NCBI RefSeq assembly: GCF_002291145.1
Contig: NZ_NTGE01000073.1
Coordinates: 37,760-101,759 of the forward strand
DNA length: 64,000 bases
Reading direction: 5' to 3'
Source: Streptomyces sp. SA15
GTDB lineage: Bacteria; Actinomycetota; Actinomycetes; Streptomycetales; Streptomycetaceae
Position 1 is the first letter of the stretch, and each line of letters starts with the position of its first letter. Positions 17,675-25,457 of the stretch are shown one piece after another. The position numbers were made by a program, and so were the translations under genes. Below the pieces are notes generated by a model. The model saw only the letters and a program-made list of their open reading frames with translations, searched no databases and had not been told where the DNA came from.

Positions 17675-17980
17675 TCACCCGATGTCCACCACACGTGCCC
17701 AGGCGGGCGGCGAGTCCGGCACGTAGTCGGGATCGTTCTCGTCCCACGACGGGCCTCCCTGCTGCCGGGCGAACAGACCCACCACCGTCCGGCACGGTGG
17801 TCGTGTGTCCGGCCACGGTGTGTGGCCGTCGGTCAGGATCACGACGACATCGGGGCGGGGCCGTGCCCGGAGTGCCTTCGCGAAGCCGGCGCGCAGATCC
17901 GTACCTCCTCCGCCCAGCAGCGGTATCCCCTCGGCACGGCACAGCGGATGGACCATTCCGGCCGCCGCGTCGCACGGCAC
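17675..17980 (-). pseudogene. C-terminal remnant of a VWA-like (DUF2201-type) protein
   Basis: About 100 codons remain. They read CDAAAGMVHPLCRAEG, GGGGTDLRAGFAKALRARPRPD, VVVILTDGHTPWPDTRPP and end ARVVDIG. This matches the end of the VWA-like domain of predicted metallopeptidase/VWA proteins that are normally encoded beside a MoxR-type ATPase. The N-terminal hundreds of residues are missing; homology stops abruptly near 17975-17980 and unrelated sequence follows. The matching ATPase fragment lies at 31.9-32.1 kb on the same strand, so a 14-kb insertion/replacement appears to have split the operon. Confidence 0.72.
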
Positions 17981-18145
17981 TTCTCTGTCAAGTTCAGCGT
18001 GTTGAACTGAATTGAGGCAGAGGGTTCAGTTGCCTCCGCCCTTGACCTGTGCGAGTAGCCGCGGCAGCCATGGCACGGAGCTCTCCTGCGCCTGGCGGTT
18101 CAGTTACTGCGGAGTGTCTGGGCGGGCTCAGGGTTCGGTGCTGCT

Positions 18146-19471
18146 CTATCGGCGTTCCGAGCGAGGTGTGCGGGGCGAGCCTTTCTGGGCGGTGACGATG
18201 ACTGCGGGGAGGAGGGCGAGGGCGAAGGCGGCTCCGGTGAGGGCGAGGAAGGGGTAGCTGGCCGCTGCGACGACGATTCCGGAGGTCATGCCGCCGGTGG
18301 CTCCGGCGATGGCGATGGCGACGTCGACCATGCCTTGGGTCTTGGCTCGCGTGGCCAGGGGGACGGCGTTGGTGATGATGGTGGTGCCGCTGACGAGGCC
18401 GAGGTTCCAGCCGATGCCGAGCAGGATGAGAGCGAGGGTGAGCAGAAGGACGGAGTCGGCCGGCGCGGCGGCCGCGAGGGTGCCGGCGGCCAGCAGGGTC
18501 AGGCCGGATGCGGCGGCCGTCGCGGTGGGGCAGTAGCGGTCGGTGAGTGCTCCGGTCAGGGGGGAGGGCAGGTACATCGCGCCGACGTGCAGGGCTATGA
18601 CGAGGCCGGAGGCGGCGGTGCTGTGGCCGTGGTCGTGCATGTGCACGGGGGTCATCGTCATGATCGCGACCATGACGAGCTGGCTGAGGACCATTACCAG
18701 TACTCCCAGCGGCAGGCTGGGGCGGCGGGGTGTGGCGGGCTGCGGGACGTCTGGCGCCGGCCCGGTGCCGGTGCGCTCTGGTGCCTCTGGCTCGGTGGGG
18801 AGGGTGCGGGCGAGCAGGAGGGGGTCGGGACGCAGCCAGATCAGCAGAGTCAGGGCGGCCAGGGCGAACGCGGCGCTGGAGATGAGGAACAGCCCGCTCA
18901 GCGGGGGCAATGCGAGGGTGGTGGCGAGGTGTCCGGCGGGGGCGGTGAGGTTGGGGCCGACGACACCGCCCAGGGTTGTGGCGACCAGGACGGTGGACAG
19001 TGCTCGGGCGCGGTGGCGCGGGGCGGCGAGGTCGGCTCCGGCGTAGCGGGCCTGGAGGTTGGCGGCGGTGCCGGTGCCGTAGAGGAAGAGGGAGATGAAG
19101 AGCAGGGCGGGGTTGTCGAGGGCGGCGGCGACGACGACTCCGGCACCGCCGAGGGCGCCTGCGAGGTAGCCGGCGGCCAGGCCGGGGCGGCGCCCGCAGG
19201 TCTGGGAGATGCGGCCGATGATGACGGCGGCGAGGGCGGAGCCTGCGGTGAGTAGGGCGCTGGGCAGCCCGGCCAGGGTGGTGGAGTGGAGCATGTCCTG
19301 AGCCAGCAGGGCGGCAACGGTGACACCGGCCGCGAGTCCCACGCCGCTGAGGACCTGGGACGCCAGCAGGATGACCAGGATGCGCCTTTGCGTCTCAGGC
19401 AGAGAAGGCGCAGGAGTGGCCGATGGGGCGTCCGTCGGCCCGCTGGGGGGCGTCGTCGCAATGTTGTGCAT
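18146..19471 (-). CDS. MFS transporter (drug efflux type)
   Basis: The 441-residue protein starts at ATG 19471 (MHNIATTPPSGP). It has about twelve membrane segments in two halves joined by a Pro-rich loop around residue 225, and MFS-like loop motifs (GRISQTCGRRPGLAAG; TGALTDRYCPTATAAA). It is likely a proton-driven exporter of a small molecule. It lies downstream of the flavin monooxygenase gene on the same strand (113-base gap), so the two may form an operon that modifies and exports a toxic compound. The longer upstream open frame is a shadow of the monooxygenase gene. Confidence 0.85.
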   Translation of the reverse strand: MHNIATTPPSGPTDAPSATPAPSLPETQRRILVILLASQVLSGVGLAAGVTVAALLAQDMLHSTTLAGLPSALLTAGSALAAVIIGRISQTCGRRPGLAAGYLAGALGGAGVVVAAALDNPALLFISLFLYGTGTAANLQARYAGADLAAPRHRARALSTVLVATTLGGVVGPNLTAPAGHLATTLALPPLSGLFLISSAAFALAALTLLIWLRPDPLLLARTLPTEPEAPERTGTGPAPDVPQPATPRRPSLPLGVLVMVLSQLVMVAIMTMTPVHMHDHGHSTAASGLVIALHVGAMYLPSPLTGALTDRYCPTATAAASGLTLLAAGTLAAAAPADSVLLLTLALILLGIGWNLGLVSGTTIITNAVPLATRAKTQGMVDVAIAIAGATGGMTSGIVVAAASYPFLALTGAAFALALLPAVIVTAQKGSPRTPRSERR

Positions 19472-19584
19472 GGTGTCTCCGTTACGGGCCCAGCGGTGGT
19501 GGGCGTGGTGTTGCGGCGCCTGATGTGGCTGCCTGTCCGACTGCTCGATGGGGTCTGCGCCCACTGCCCGGCAGCGAGGCCGGT

Positions 19585-20685
19585 TCAGCGCGCGGACGCG
19601 AGGACCGGTGTGGAGGGCAGGGTGTAGGCGTCGGCGATGAGTTCGGTCGAGTGCAGGAGCGCCTGAGGGGTGTGGCCCACGCTGGCGATCATGATCTCGT
19701 CGGGGCGGGCTGTCTCGTGCAGGCGGTTGAGGTGCGCGGTGACCTGGTCGGGGGTGCCGTGCAGGACGCTGTTGGTCCAGTGGTCGAGGACGTGCTGCTC
19801 GGAGGCGGTGTAGGGGTAGGAGGCGGCCTCGTCGGGGGTGGGTACGAGGTAGGACTTGCCGTGGAGCATGCGCATCATGCTGTGGGCGTAGCTGCGTGTC
19901 TGGCGCAGGGCCTCGTGCTCGTCGTCGGCGGCCATGACGGCAAAGCTGGCCAGTGCGTACGGCTCGGTGAGTACGGCCGAGGGGGTGAACCGGTCGCGGT
20001 AGAGCTGGAGCGCACCGGCGACGTGACCGGGGGAGAAGTGCGCGGCGAAGGCGAAGGGCAGGCCCAGGCGGGCGGCGAGCTGGGCGGAGTATCCGGAGGA
20101 TCCCAGCAGCCAGACCGAGGGGCGGCCGGTCGTCTGCGGAAGACCGTTCTCCTTGTCCTGTCCCGGTCCGGGCACGGCGTAGACGCGCTCGCGGTAGGGG
20201 TGCTCTTCGGGGAAGTCGTCGTCGAGGAAGCGCAGCAGCTCGACGACCTGTTGTGGGAAGTCGTCGTCGTCCGAGCGGCCTCGCCGCAGGGCGGCGGCGG
20301 TGGCCTGGTTGGTGCCCGGGGCACGGCCCAGACCGAGGTCGATCCGGTCCGGGGCGAGGGCCTGGAGCAGGCCGTACTGCTCGGCGACGATCAGTGGGGG
20401 GTGGTTGGGCAGCATCACTCCGCCCGCCCCGAGCCGCAGCCGCGTGGTGTGGGCGGTCAGCCGGGCCAGCAGGACGGCGGGGCTGGAGGAGGAGACGCCG
20501 GGCATGGAGTGGTGTTCGGTCACCCAGTAGCGGGTGAAGCCGCGCCTCTCGGCGAGTTCGGCCAGTGCGATGCTGCCGGACAGGGCGTCGGCGGCGCTGA
20601 TGCCGCGGCCGGCCAGGGCGGTGTCGAGGACGGACAGTGGCGCGGGAGCGGAGCCGCGGGCCGTGCCCTTGATCGGGTCGTTCAC
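19585..20685 (-). CDS. LLM-class flavin-dependent oxidoreductase
   Basis: The 366-residue bacterial luciferase-like monooxygenase has the subfamily opening LSVLDTALAGRGISAADAL and blocks RYWVTEHHSMPGVSSSSPAVLLARLTA, RLGAGGVMLPNH, DLGLGRAPGTNQ and WLLGSSGYSAQLAARLGLPFAFA. These are typical of the MsnO8/YhbW-like group using FMNH2 or F420. It sits between an MFS exporter gene (downstream) and an MBL-fold gene (upstream). Its substrate is unknown. Confidence 0.88.
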   Translation of the reverse strand: MNDPIKGTARGSAPAPLSVLDTALAGRGISAADALSGSIALAELAERRGFTRYWVTEHHSMPGVSSSSPAVLLARLTAHTTRLRLGAGGVMLPNHPPLIVAEQYGLLQALAPDRIDLGLGRAPGTNQATAAALRRGRSDDDDFPQQVVELLRFLDDDFPEEHPYRERVYAVPGPGQDKENGLPQTTGRPSVWLLGSSGYSAQLAARLGLPFAFAAHFSPGHVAGALQLYRDRFTPSAVLTEPYALASFAVMAADDEHEALRQTRSYAHSMMRMLHGKSYLVPTPDEAASYPYTASEQHVLDHWTNSVLHGTPDQVTAHLNRLHETARPDEIMIASVGHTPQALLHSTELIADAYTLPSTPVLASAR

Positions 20686-20740
20686 GGGGATTCCTTCTGC
20701 GGTGCACCGGCCTGGCGCGGGTGGCCGGGCCGGGGGAATG

Positions 20741-20777
20741 GGCCGCTGCGGTGCGCTCGTGGCGCACCGCAGCGGCC
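20741..20777 (-). terminator. GC-rich hairpin after the MBL-fold gene
   Basis: A perfect 16-bp stem (GGCCGCTGCGGTGCGC paired with GCGCACCGCAGCGGCC) with a 5-base loop lies 13 bases beyond the stop of the leftward MBL gene and before the flavin monooxygenase gene. No U-run is evident, as is common for streptomycete terminators. Confidence 0.7.
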
Positions 20778-20789
20778 GGGCGTGCAGGG

Positions 20790-21557
20790 TCAGGCCAGTT
20801 CGACGCGGTCGATCAGTCCGGCGGTGGTGAAGGCGTCCACGAGCTGCTCGCGGCCCTCGGTGAAGTGGGCCCAGCTGTCGAAGTGGAGGGGCACGATGCG
20901 GCGGGCGTCCAGGATGCGGGCGGCCTCGGCGGCCTGAGCGCTGTCGAGCGTGAGCAGCGCGCGGTCCAGGACGGGGGTGCGGACTGCGCCGGCGAACAGC
21001 ACAGCGGTGTCCACCGGGCCGAAACGGTCGGCGATCTCACGGACCAGGGAGAGCTGGGCGTTGTCGCCGCTGACGTAGACGGTGGGCAGGCCGTCACCGC
21101 TCAGGACGAAGCCGACGACCTCGCCGACGACGGGTTCGAGGTCCGCGCGTGCCCCGGGACCGTGCAGGGCCGGGACGCCGGTGACGGTGATCGTGCCGCC
21201 ACCGGGGCGGTCGAGCTCGATGGACTCCCAGTCCTTCAGGGGGCGTGCGGTGCCGCCCAGCCGGCCCGCGCCACTGGGTGTGGTCAGGGTCAGCGGGACA
21301 TCGGCGAGCAGGGCCCGGCCCGAGGCGTCGAGGTTGTCGTCGTGCTCGTCGTGCGACAGCAGCACCACATCGATACGGCCCAGATCAGCGGGCGCGGCGG
21401 AGGCGGGCGCGGTCTTGGCCAGCCCCGAGGGGTAGGTGCCGGGGGCGTCGAAGGTCGGGTCGGTCAGGAACCGCAGCCCGCCGTACTCGATGAGTGCGGT
21501 CGGACCGCCGAAGACACGGATGGGGACCTGCTCGCTGGACACGCCGGTTGCTGCCAT
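20790..21557 (-). CDS. MBL-fold metallo-hydrolase (UlaG-like), copy 1
   Basis: The 255-residue protein starts at ATG 21557 (MAATGVSSEQVPIRVFGG). The metal-binding block reads LLSHDEHDDNLDASGRALL, followed by GVPALHGPG, VYVSGDNA and VPLHFDSWAHF. In this UlaG-like subfamily the metal motif is usually HDxHxDN; here the second position is Glu. A paralogue at 25458-26240 shares the same motif and overall layout. It is divergent from a CGNR-type regulator with several operator half-sites in between, so it is probably that regulator's target. Substrate unknown. Confidence 0.85.
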   Translation of the reverse strand: MAATGVSSEQVPIRVFGGPTALIEYGGLRFLTDPTFDAPGTYPSGLAKTAPASAAPADLGRIDVVLLSHDEHDDNLDASGRALLADVPLTLTTPSGAGRLGGTARPLKDWESIELDRPGGGTITVTGVPALHGPGARADLEPVVGEVVGFVLSGDGLPTVYVSGDNAQLSLVREIADRFGPVDTAVLFAGAVRTPVLDRALLTLDSAQAAEAARILDARRIVPLHFDSWAHFTEGREQLVDAFTTAGLIDRVELA

Positions 21558-21570
21558 GACGAGAACCACC

Positions 21571-21619
21571 TCACGGATAGATTGGCTTACATCCGTGACC
21601 ATAGGCGTTTGTCACGGAT
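21571..21619. promoter_or_regulatory. operator half-sites between MBL and CGNR genes
   Basis: The 8-mer TCACGGAT occurs at 21571-21578 and again at 21612-21619, with its complement ATCCGTGA at 21591-21598. The outer pair ATCCGTGAC (21591-21599) and GTCACGGAT (21611-21619) is a perfect 9-bp inverted repeat with an 11-base spacer. It lies between divergent starts at 21557 and 21645. It is likely the binding site of the CGNR regulator itself, which is inference. Confidence 0.7.
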
Positions 21620-21637
21620 AGAAGCAAGCTGTAGCGT
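21609..21637 (+). promoter_or_regulatory. candidate sigma-70-type promoter of the CGNR gene
   Basis: TTGTCA (21609-21614) and TAGCGT (21632-21637) are 17 bases apart. Transcription would start close to the GTG at 21645, suggesting a leaderless mRNA, which agrees with the absence of a ribosome-binding site. The -35 box overlaps an operator half-site, so repressor binding would block it. Confidence 0.5.
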
Positions 21638-21644
21638 GAGATGC

Positions 21645-22262
21645 GTGAGTGAGACTGATACCGCCACCACCGTTGACTCTGTCGGCCCGGGGTTGCCGCC
21701 GGCACCGGGCGCTGAGCGCTACCCCGCCCTTGACCTCGCCAACAGCGCCATCGCCCTGCCGGGCGGCCAGTTCCTCGATGCGTTGGGCACGCCCTCCGGG
21801 GCCAACCAGTGGCTGGTGGACCACAACCTGGCTCCCGCGGACGCCGGTATGCAGGAGATCTGCGCGGCACGTCTGCGCTCCCTGCGCGAGCAGGTACGCG
21901 CCTTGCTCGCCGCCCAGGTCGGCGGGCATCCGGCTCCCGCCACCGCGCTGGCGGCCGTCAACGACGCCCTCACACGGGTCCCCACCGCCTCCCCGCTCGG
22001 CTGGGATGCGGTCCGCGGCATGCACCGCACCGCCCCGCACCCCATCGACCAGATCGTCGACCAGGCCCTCGGCATCCTCGCCGCCGACGCCGCCGACCTG
22101 CTCACCGGGCCCGACGCCGAACGCCTGACGGCCTGCCCCTCCACCCCCTGCAACCGCTACCTGCTCCGTGCCGGGCGCCGCCACTGGTGCTCGGTCCGCT
22201 GCGGCGACCGAGCCCGCGCCGCCCGCGCCTACGCCCGCCGCACCCAGACCACCGCCGACTGA
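21645..22262 (+). CDS. CGNR zinc-finger/ABATE-domain transcriptional regulator
   Basis: The 205-residue protein starts at GTG 21645. An N-terminal ABATE (stress-sensing) domain is suggested by YPALDLANSAIALPGG and DALGTPSGANQWLVDHNL. The C-terminal zinc finger reads CPSTPCNRYLLRAGRRHWCSVRCGDR, with four cysteines and CGDR in place of the usual CGNR. Such proteins bind DNA through the C-terminal finger. It is divergent from the MBL/LLM/MFS genes and is probably their regulator. Confidence 0.85.
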   Translation: MSETDTATTVDSVGPGLPPAPGAERYPALDLANSAIALPGGQFLDALGTPSGANQWLVDHNLAPADAGMQEICAARLRSLREQVRALLAAQVGGHPAPATALAAVNDALTRVPTASPLGWDAVRGMHRTAPHPIDQIVDQALGILAADAADLLTGPDAERLTACPSTPCNRYLLRAGRRHWCSVRCGDRARAARAYARRTQTTAD

Positions 22263-22405
22263 GTTCGGCCTCCTCCGCCTCGCCGCCGGTTCACCGGACC
22301 CGCGCCGGGGCGCGGTTTCGCACACCCTCGAGCCCCCGGCATGGACGGCACACCTCGCTCTCCATCCGGTCATTCCCCACGATCGACGAAGGACCATCAC
22401 CTCTC

Positions 22406-23011
22406 ATGACGGCCACATTCACCCTGCTGACCACCGGCTACGACAGCCTCGACGCACGCAATGCGGATCGCGACGGCCGCGAGAAGCCGTGGCACGTCGC
22501 CTCGACCGTCGGCCTCCTGCGCGACGGCGACACGATCGTCGTCGTCGACCCCGGCATGGTCGAGGACCGCAAACTCATCCTCGATCCGCTCGCCGCCGCC
22601 GGAATCAGCCCCGAGCAGGTGACCGACGTGGTCTTCAGCCACCACCACCCCGACCACACCCTCAATGCCGCCCTTTTCCCCAACGCGCGCGCCCACGACG
22701 TCTGGGCCGCCTACCACAACGACCTCTGGTACGACCGGCCCGCCGACGGATACCAGCTCTCCCCCTCGATCCGCCTGATCGAAACGCCCGGCCACACTCC
22801 ACAGGACATCTCCACCGTCGCGGAAACCGCCGAAGGGAGGGTCGTCCTCACCCACGCCTGGTGGAGCGTCCACGGCCCCGCCGAAGATCCCACCTCCGAC
22901 GATCACGAGGGCCTGCGCGCCTCCCGCCGCAAGATCCTCGCCCTCAGGCCCTCCCTGATCGTCCCCGGCCATGGAGAGCCCTTCGTCCCCGACGAGAACA
23001 CCCCCATCTAA
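22406..23011 (+). CDS. MBL-fold hydrolase, MBLAC1-like
   Basis: The 201-residue protein starts at ATG 22406 (MTATFTLLTTGY). The metal-binding motif FSHHHPDHTLNAALF fits the canonical HxHxDH; further ligands are in ETPGHTPQDIS and VPGHGEPF. The layout resembles small MBLAC1-like hydrolases and is unlike the two UlaG-like copies nearby. GAAGGA about 10 bases upstream can serve as a ribosome-binding site. It may be co-transcribed with the CGNR gene (143-base gap). Substrate unknown. Confidence 0.82.
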   Translation: MTATFTLLTTGYDSLDARNADRDGREKPWHVASTVGLLRDGDTIVVVDPGMVEDRKLILDPLAAAGISPEQVTDVVFSHHHPDHTLNAALFPNARAHDVWAAYHNDLWYDRPADGYQLSPSIRLIETPGHTPQDISTVAETAEGRVVLTHAWWSVHGPAEDPTSDDHEGLRASRRKILALRPSLIVPGHGEPFVPDENTPI

Positions 23012-23149
23012 AGATCGGCTTCGCCGTCGTCATCCGGTGCTCGCTCGCGGTACGCCTGCTGGATCTGGCCCCGGCATCGGACGATCACCGCAGGCCAGGC
23101 GGCCCCGGATTTGCGCTGTCGCGGTCCCGCGGCTGCGTCGGCAGTACCG

Positions 23150-23300
23150 GACGACACCGGCACGGTCGGCCAGCTGCTGGCGCAGCCGCTTCTCGTTGTC
23201 CGGCATTTCGCCCCGGGCGCAGACCTTCTCGTGGAACTCGCTCTTCAGGTCAGTGTGGCGCTGGGTGAGTGCGTTACGGGAACCTGGGCCTCGGCCGCGA
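23150..23300 (-). pseudogene. DUF6262 (TnpC-like) gene relic with frameshift
   Basis: On the minus strand this stretch reads RNALTQRHTDLKSEFHEKVC and then PDNEKRLRQQLAD. It closely matches RNALTQRHTDLKNEFYDKVR and PDSEKRLRRQIR in the intact DUF6262 gene at 28054-28494. The frame changes between VP and RN at 23278/23279, consistent with loss of one C. The gene's start is replaced by NmrA-like sequence and its end fades toward 23150. It marks an older copy of the same recombinase module. Confidence 0.78.
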
Positions 23301-23358
23301 GAGCGGCGACGACGGTGGCACCCTGGGCGCCCGTGGCGCCATGAATCACGTAGGTCAT
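23245..23358 (-). pseudogene. 5' end of an NmrA/NAD(P)-binding gene fused to the DUF6262 relic
   Basis: The ORF starts at ATG 23358 (MTYVIHGATGAQGATVVAAL), with a GATGAQG dinucleotide-binding motif typical of NmrA-like NAD(P)-binding proteins. After about 24 codons it passes into DUF6262-relic sequence and stops at 23245 after 37 residues. NmrA-like genes are often divergent from HxlR regulators, as here, so this is the stump of the HxlR target gene. The two families share a GA..VVAALA-like stretch at the crossover. Confidence 0.65.
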
Positions 23359-23362
23359 GACG

Positions 23363-23407
23363 CCATTAGTGCACAAAGTGCACCAGTTACATCAACTGCA
23401 CTAATGG
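23363..23407. promoter_or_regulatory. HxlR-type operator in a divergent promoter
   Basis: CCATTAGTGCA (23363-23373) and TGCACTAATGG (23397-23407) form a perfect 11-bp inverted repeat with a 23-base spacer containing a further GTGCAC. It lies between the NmrA stump and the HxlR gene. It is probably bound by the HxlR protein. Confidence 0.65.
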
Positions 23408-23420
23408 GTACGGTCGGAAT

Positions 23421-23756
23421 GTGACTGATCCTTGCCTCCCCGAGTGCGGCGTTGCCCGGTTCCTCACCCTCCTCAACGGGCCGTGGGCCACCCTGATCGT
23501 GCGCGAACTCCTCAAGGGCTCCCACCGGTTCAACCAGCTGCGCGAGGCGCTGCCCGGCATCAGTCCGCACACCCTGACCAGCCGGCTTCGTCAGTTCGAG
23601 CGGCACGGCATCGTCACCCGCACGACCTACGCGGAGATCCCGCCGCGCGTCGAGTACGCGCTGACCCCTCTCGGCGAGGGACTGCGCGAGGTCCTGGAGG
23701 CCATGGGGACGTGGGCCATGGCGGTGCCGGATCCCGAGTCCGGCGTCACCGCCTGA
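23421..23756 (+). CDS. HxlR family transcriptional regulator
   Basis: The 111-residue winged-helix protein starts at GTG 23421. It has the HxlR signature LNGPWATLIVRELLKGSHRFNQLREALPGISPHTLTSRLRQFERHGIV and the wing YAEIPPRVEYALTPLGEGL. Cys5 and Cys9 at the N-terminus could sense electrophiles or oxidants, as in YodB/HypR-type members. Its presumed target, the divergent NmrA-like gene, is now only a stump, so the regulator is orphaned. Confidence 0.9.
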   Translation: MTDPCLPECGVARFLTLLNGPWATLIVRELLKGSHRFNQLREALPGISPHTLTSRLRQFERHGIVTRTTYAEIPPRVEYALTPLGEGLREVLEAMGTWAMAVPDPESGVTA

Positions 23757-23780
23757 CGTAGGCCTGGCCCGGAGACCCGG

Positions 23781-24674
23781 TTACGGTCGCTGTCGCGCCG
23801 AGGACGCCAGCCTCTCCCGCAGGGCGTCGTTGTCGTCGTGATGGACGACCTCCTCGAACCGCAGCCGCAGCCCGTGCTTGTCCAGCAGCTGGGCCACGAT
23901 CACGTCGAGCTGTTCGCGATGCTCCTTCGTCCGCGCCTGGAGATACGCCTCCCGGACCTCTTCGGGCTCGCCCGCGAGAACCTGGTCCATGCGCTGGCGG
24001 ATGTACTGCTTGAGGTTGATGTGCTCCATGAACACCTCGCGCACCCCCGTATCGACCAGGCGGCCGAAGAGGTCGTCGAGGAGTTCGGGCTGGGTGGCGA
24101 AGTGGGGCAGGAGCGGGCCGACGAAGGCGTAGGTGGGGATGCCGGCCTCGTTGAGTTCGGTCAGGGTGCGCAGGCGGCGGGAGGCGAGGGGGGCGTGTAC
24201 CTCCAGCCAGCGGCTGACCTTGTCGTCGGTGGTCGTCACGGTCATCCCTACCTCCGCGCGGGGGAGGCTGGTGAGCAGGTCGATGTCGCGGGTGACGACG
24301 GGTGACTTGGTCAGGATGCGAACAAGGCCCGGGTACTCGACTGCTTGCAGTTCGCGCAGGATGCCGCGGGTGAGCCGGTACTTCGTCTCGTGGCCCTGGT
24401 AGGGGTCGGTGACCGAGCTGAGGAGCATGGTGCCCCGGCGCTTGTCCTCGGGCATCTTCGCCAGCTCCTTGCGGGCCAGTTCCACCGCGTTCTTCTTCAC
24501 GTACAGGTAGTCGCCCCATTCCTTGACCGACCGGCCGAACTGGCGCCCGGCGAAGGACGCGAAGCAGTAGGCGCAGCCCAGTACACAGCCGGTGTAGGGG
24601 TTGATGACGTAGTCGTTCGACGGGGTCTTCGACTTCTGGATCAGGGTCTTGGCCTCGATCTCGACCGGCTCCAT
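23781..24674 (-). CDS. radical SAM protein (Rv2578c-like)
   Basis: The 297-residue protein starts at ATG 24674 (MEPVEIEAKTLIQKS). The iron-sulfur motif CVLGCAYC gives Cys30, Cys34 and Cys37 (CxxxCxxC), preceded by INPYTGC. Other blocks are LLSSVTDPYQGHE, RILTKSPVVTRDIDLL and VGMTVTTTDD, typical of the SplB-related Rv2578c family. These proteins use S-adenosylmethionine to make a radical; the actual reaction is not known. It ends 25 bases from the convergent HxlR gene. Confidence 0.88.
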   Translation of the reverse strand: MEPVEIEAKTLIQKSKTPSNDYVINPYTGCVLGCAYCFASFAGRQFGRSVKEWGDYLYVKKNAVELARKELAKMPEDKRRGTMLLSSVTDPYQGHETKYRLTRGILRELQAVEYPGLVRILTKSPVVTRDIDLLTSLPRAEVGMTVTTTDDKVSRWLEVHAPLASRRLRTLTELNEAGIPTYAFVGPLLPHFATQPELLDDLFGRLVDTGVREVFMEHINLKQYIRQRMDQVLAGEPEEVREAYLQARTKEHREQLDVIVAQLLDKHGLRLRFEEVVHHDDNDALRERLASSARQRP

Positions 24675-24958
24675 GACGTACTTCCCTCTCTCTGGGCCCG
24701 ACCGTCCGCATAGGGAGCGCCGGGGTCGTTCCTCTGCTGTCTGCGGGTCGGCCGTGGAGCACCGAACCCTATCCACAGAACAATAATCTGAGGAACTTGC
24801 TTCCAAGGAATGGAAATGGTTTGCTGGGTAGCGGCCGGGCCGGGGCCTCGCGGTCTCTTCCCTCGCGGAGTGAGTGCAGGGGCCTGCCGTCCGTGAGCCG
24901 TCGTTGCCGTCGCTGGCACGCCTCAGAAAGTCACCGTCGCCCGTCAGGAGTGAGTGTC

Positions 24959-25339
24959 ATGACCGTCCCCGCCTTCAACTCGGTCGCCTGGTTCGAGTTC
25001 GGCACCGACCAGCCGGAGAAGGTCAAGGAGTTCTACGGCGAGCTCTTCGAGTGGAAGTACGTGTTGAACACCAACACCCCCGGCGTGACCTACCACTCGG
25101 TCATGACGCCGGGCGCCGGGCAGCCGGCCGGCGGCGTGTGGGAGTCCGAGGGCAACTTCCCCAACTACGCGATCTTCTACGTCCTGGTCCAGGACGTCGC
25201 CGCGACGGTCGAGCGCGCCCGGGAGCTTGGCGCGGAGGTCCTCATGGAGCCGGTCTCCGACTCCGCGGGCTTCACCTTCGCCCGGCTGCAGGACACCGCC
25301 GGCAACCACTTCGGGATCTTCTCCGTACCCGCCCAGTAG
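24959..25339 (+). CDS. VOC-family (glyoxalase/bleomycin-resistance-like) protein
   Basis: The 126-residue protein starts at ATG 24959. It has the betaalphabeta pattern of the VOC superfamily: SVAWFEFGTDQPEKVKEFYGELFEW, YVLVQDVAATVERARELGAEVLMEP and FARLQDTAGNHFGIFSVP. Members include metal-dependent lyases, dioxygenases and antibiotic-binding proteins. It leads a rightward group (VOC, MBL, SnoaL, PPOX) probably read together. A short inverted repeat TTCCA-N5-TGGAA at 24801-24815 lies upstream and may be regulatory. Confidence 0.85.
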   Translation: MTVPAFNSVAWFEFGTDQPEKVKEFYGELFEWKYVLNTNTPGVTYHSVMTPGAGQPAGGVWESEGNFPNYAIFYVLVQDVAATVERARELGAEVLMEPVSDSAGFTFARLQDTAGNHFGIFSVPAQ

Positions 25340-25457
25340 CAGACACCACGGGCACGGCCCGTCCTCCCCCATGGCGCATCCGCCGGAGGGCCGACTCCTC
25401 TCCCTGATGGCCGCGGGGCCCACGCATCCCACTTGATTCACCCACCCGGAGGTCCCC

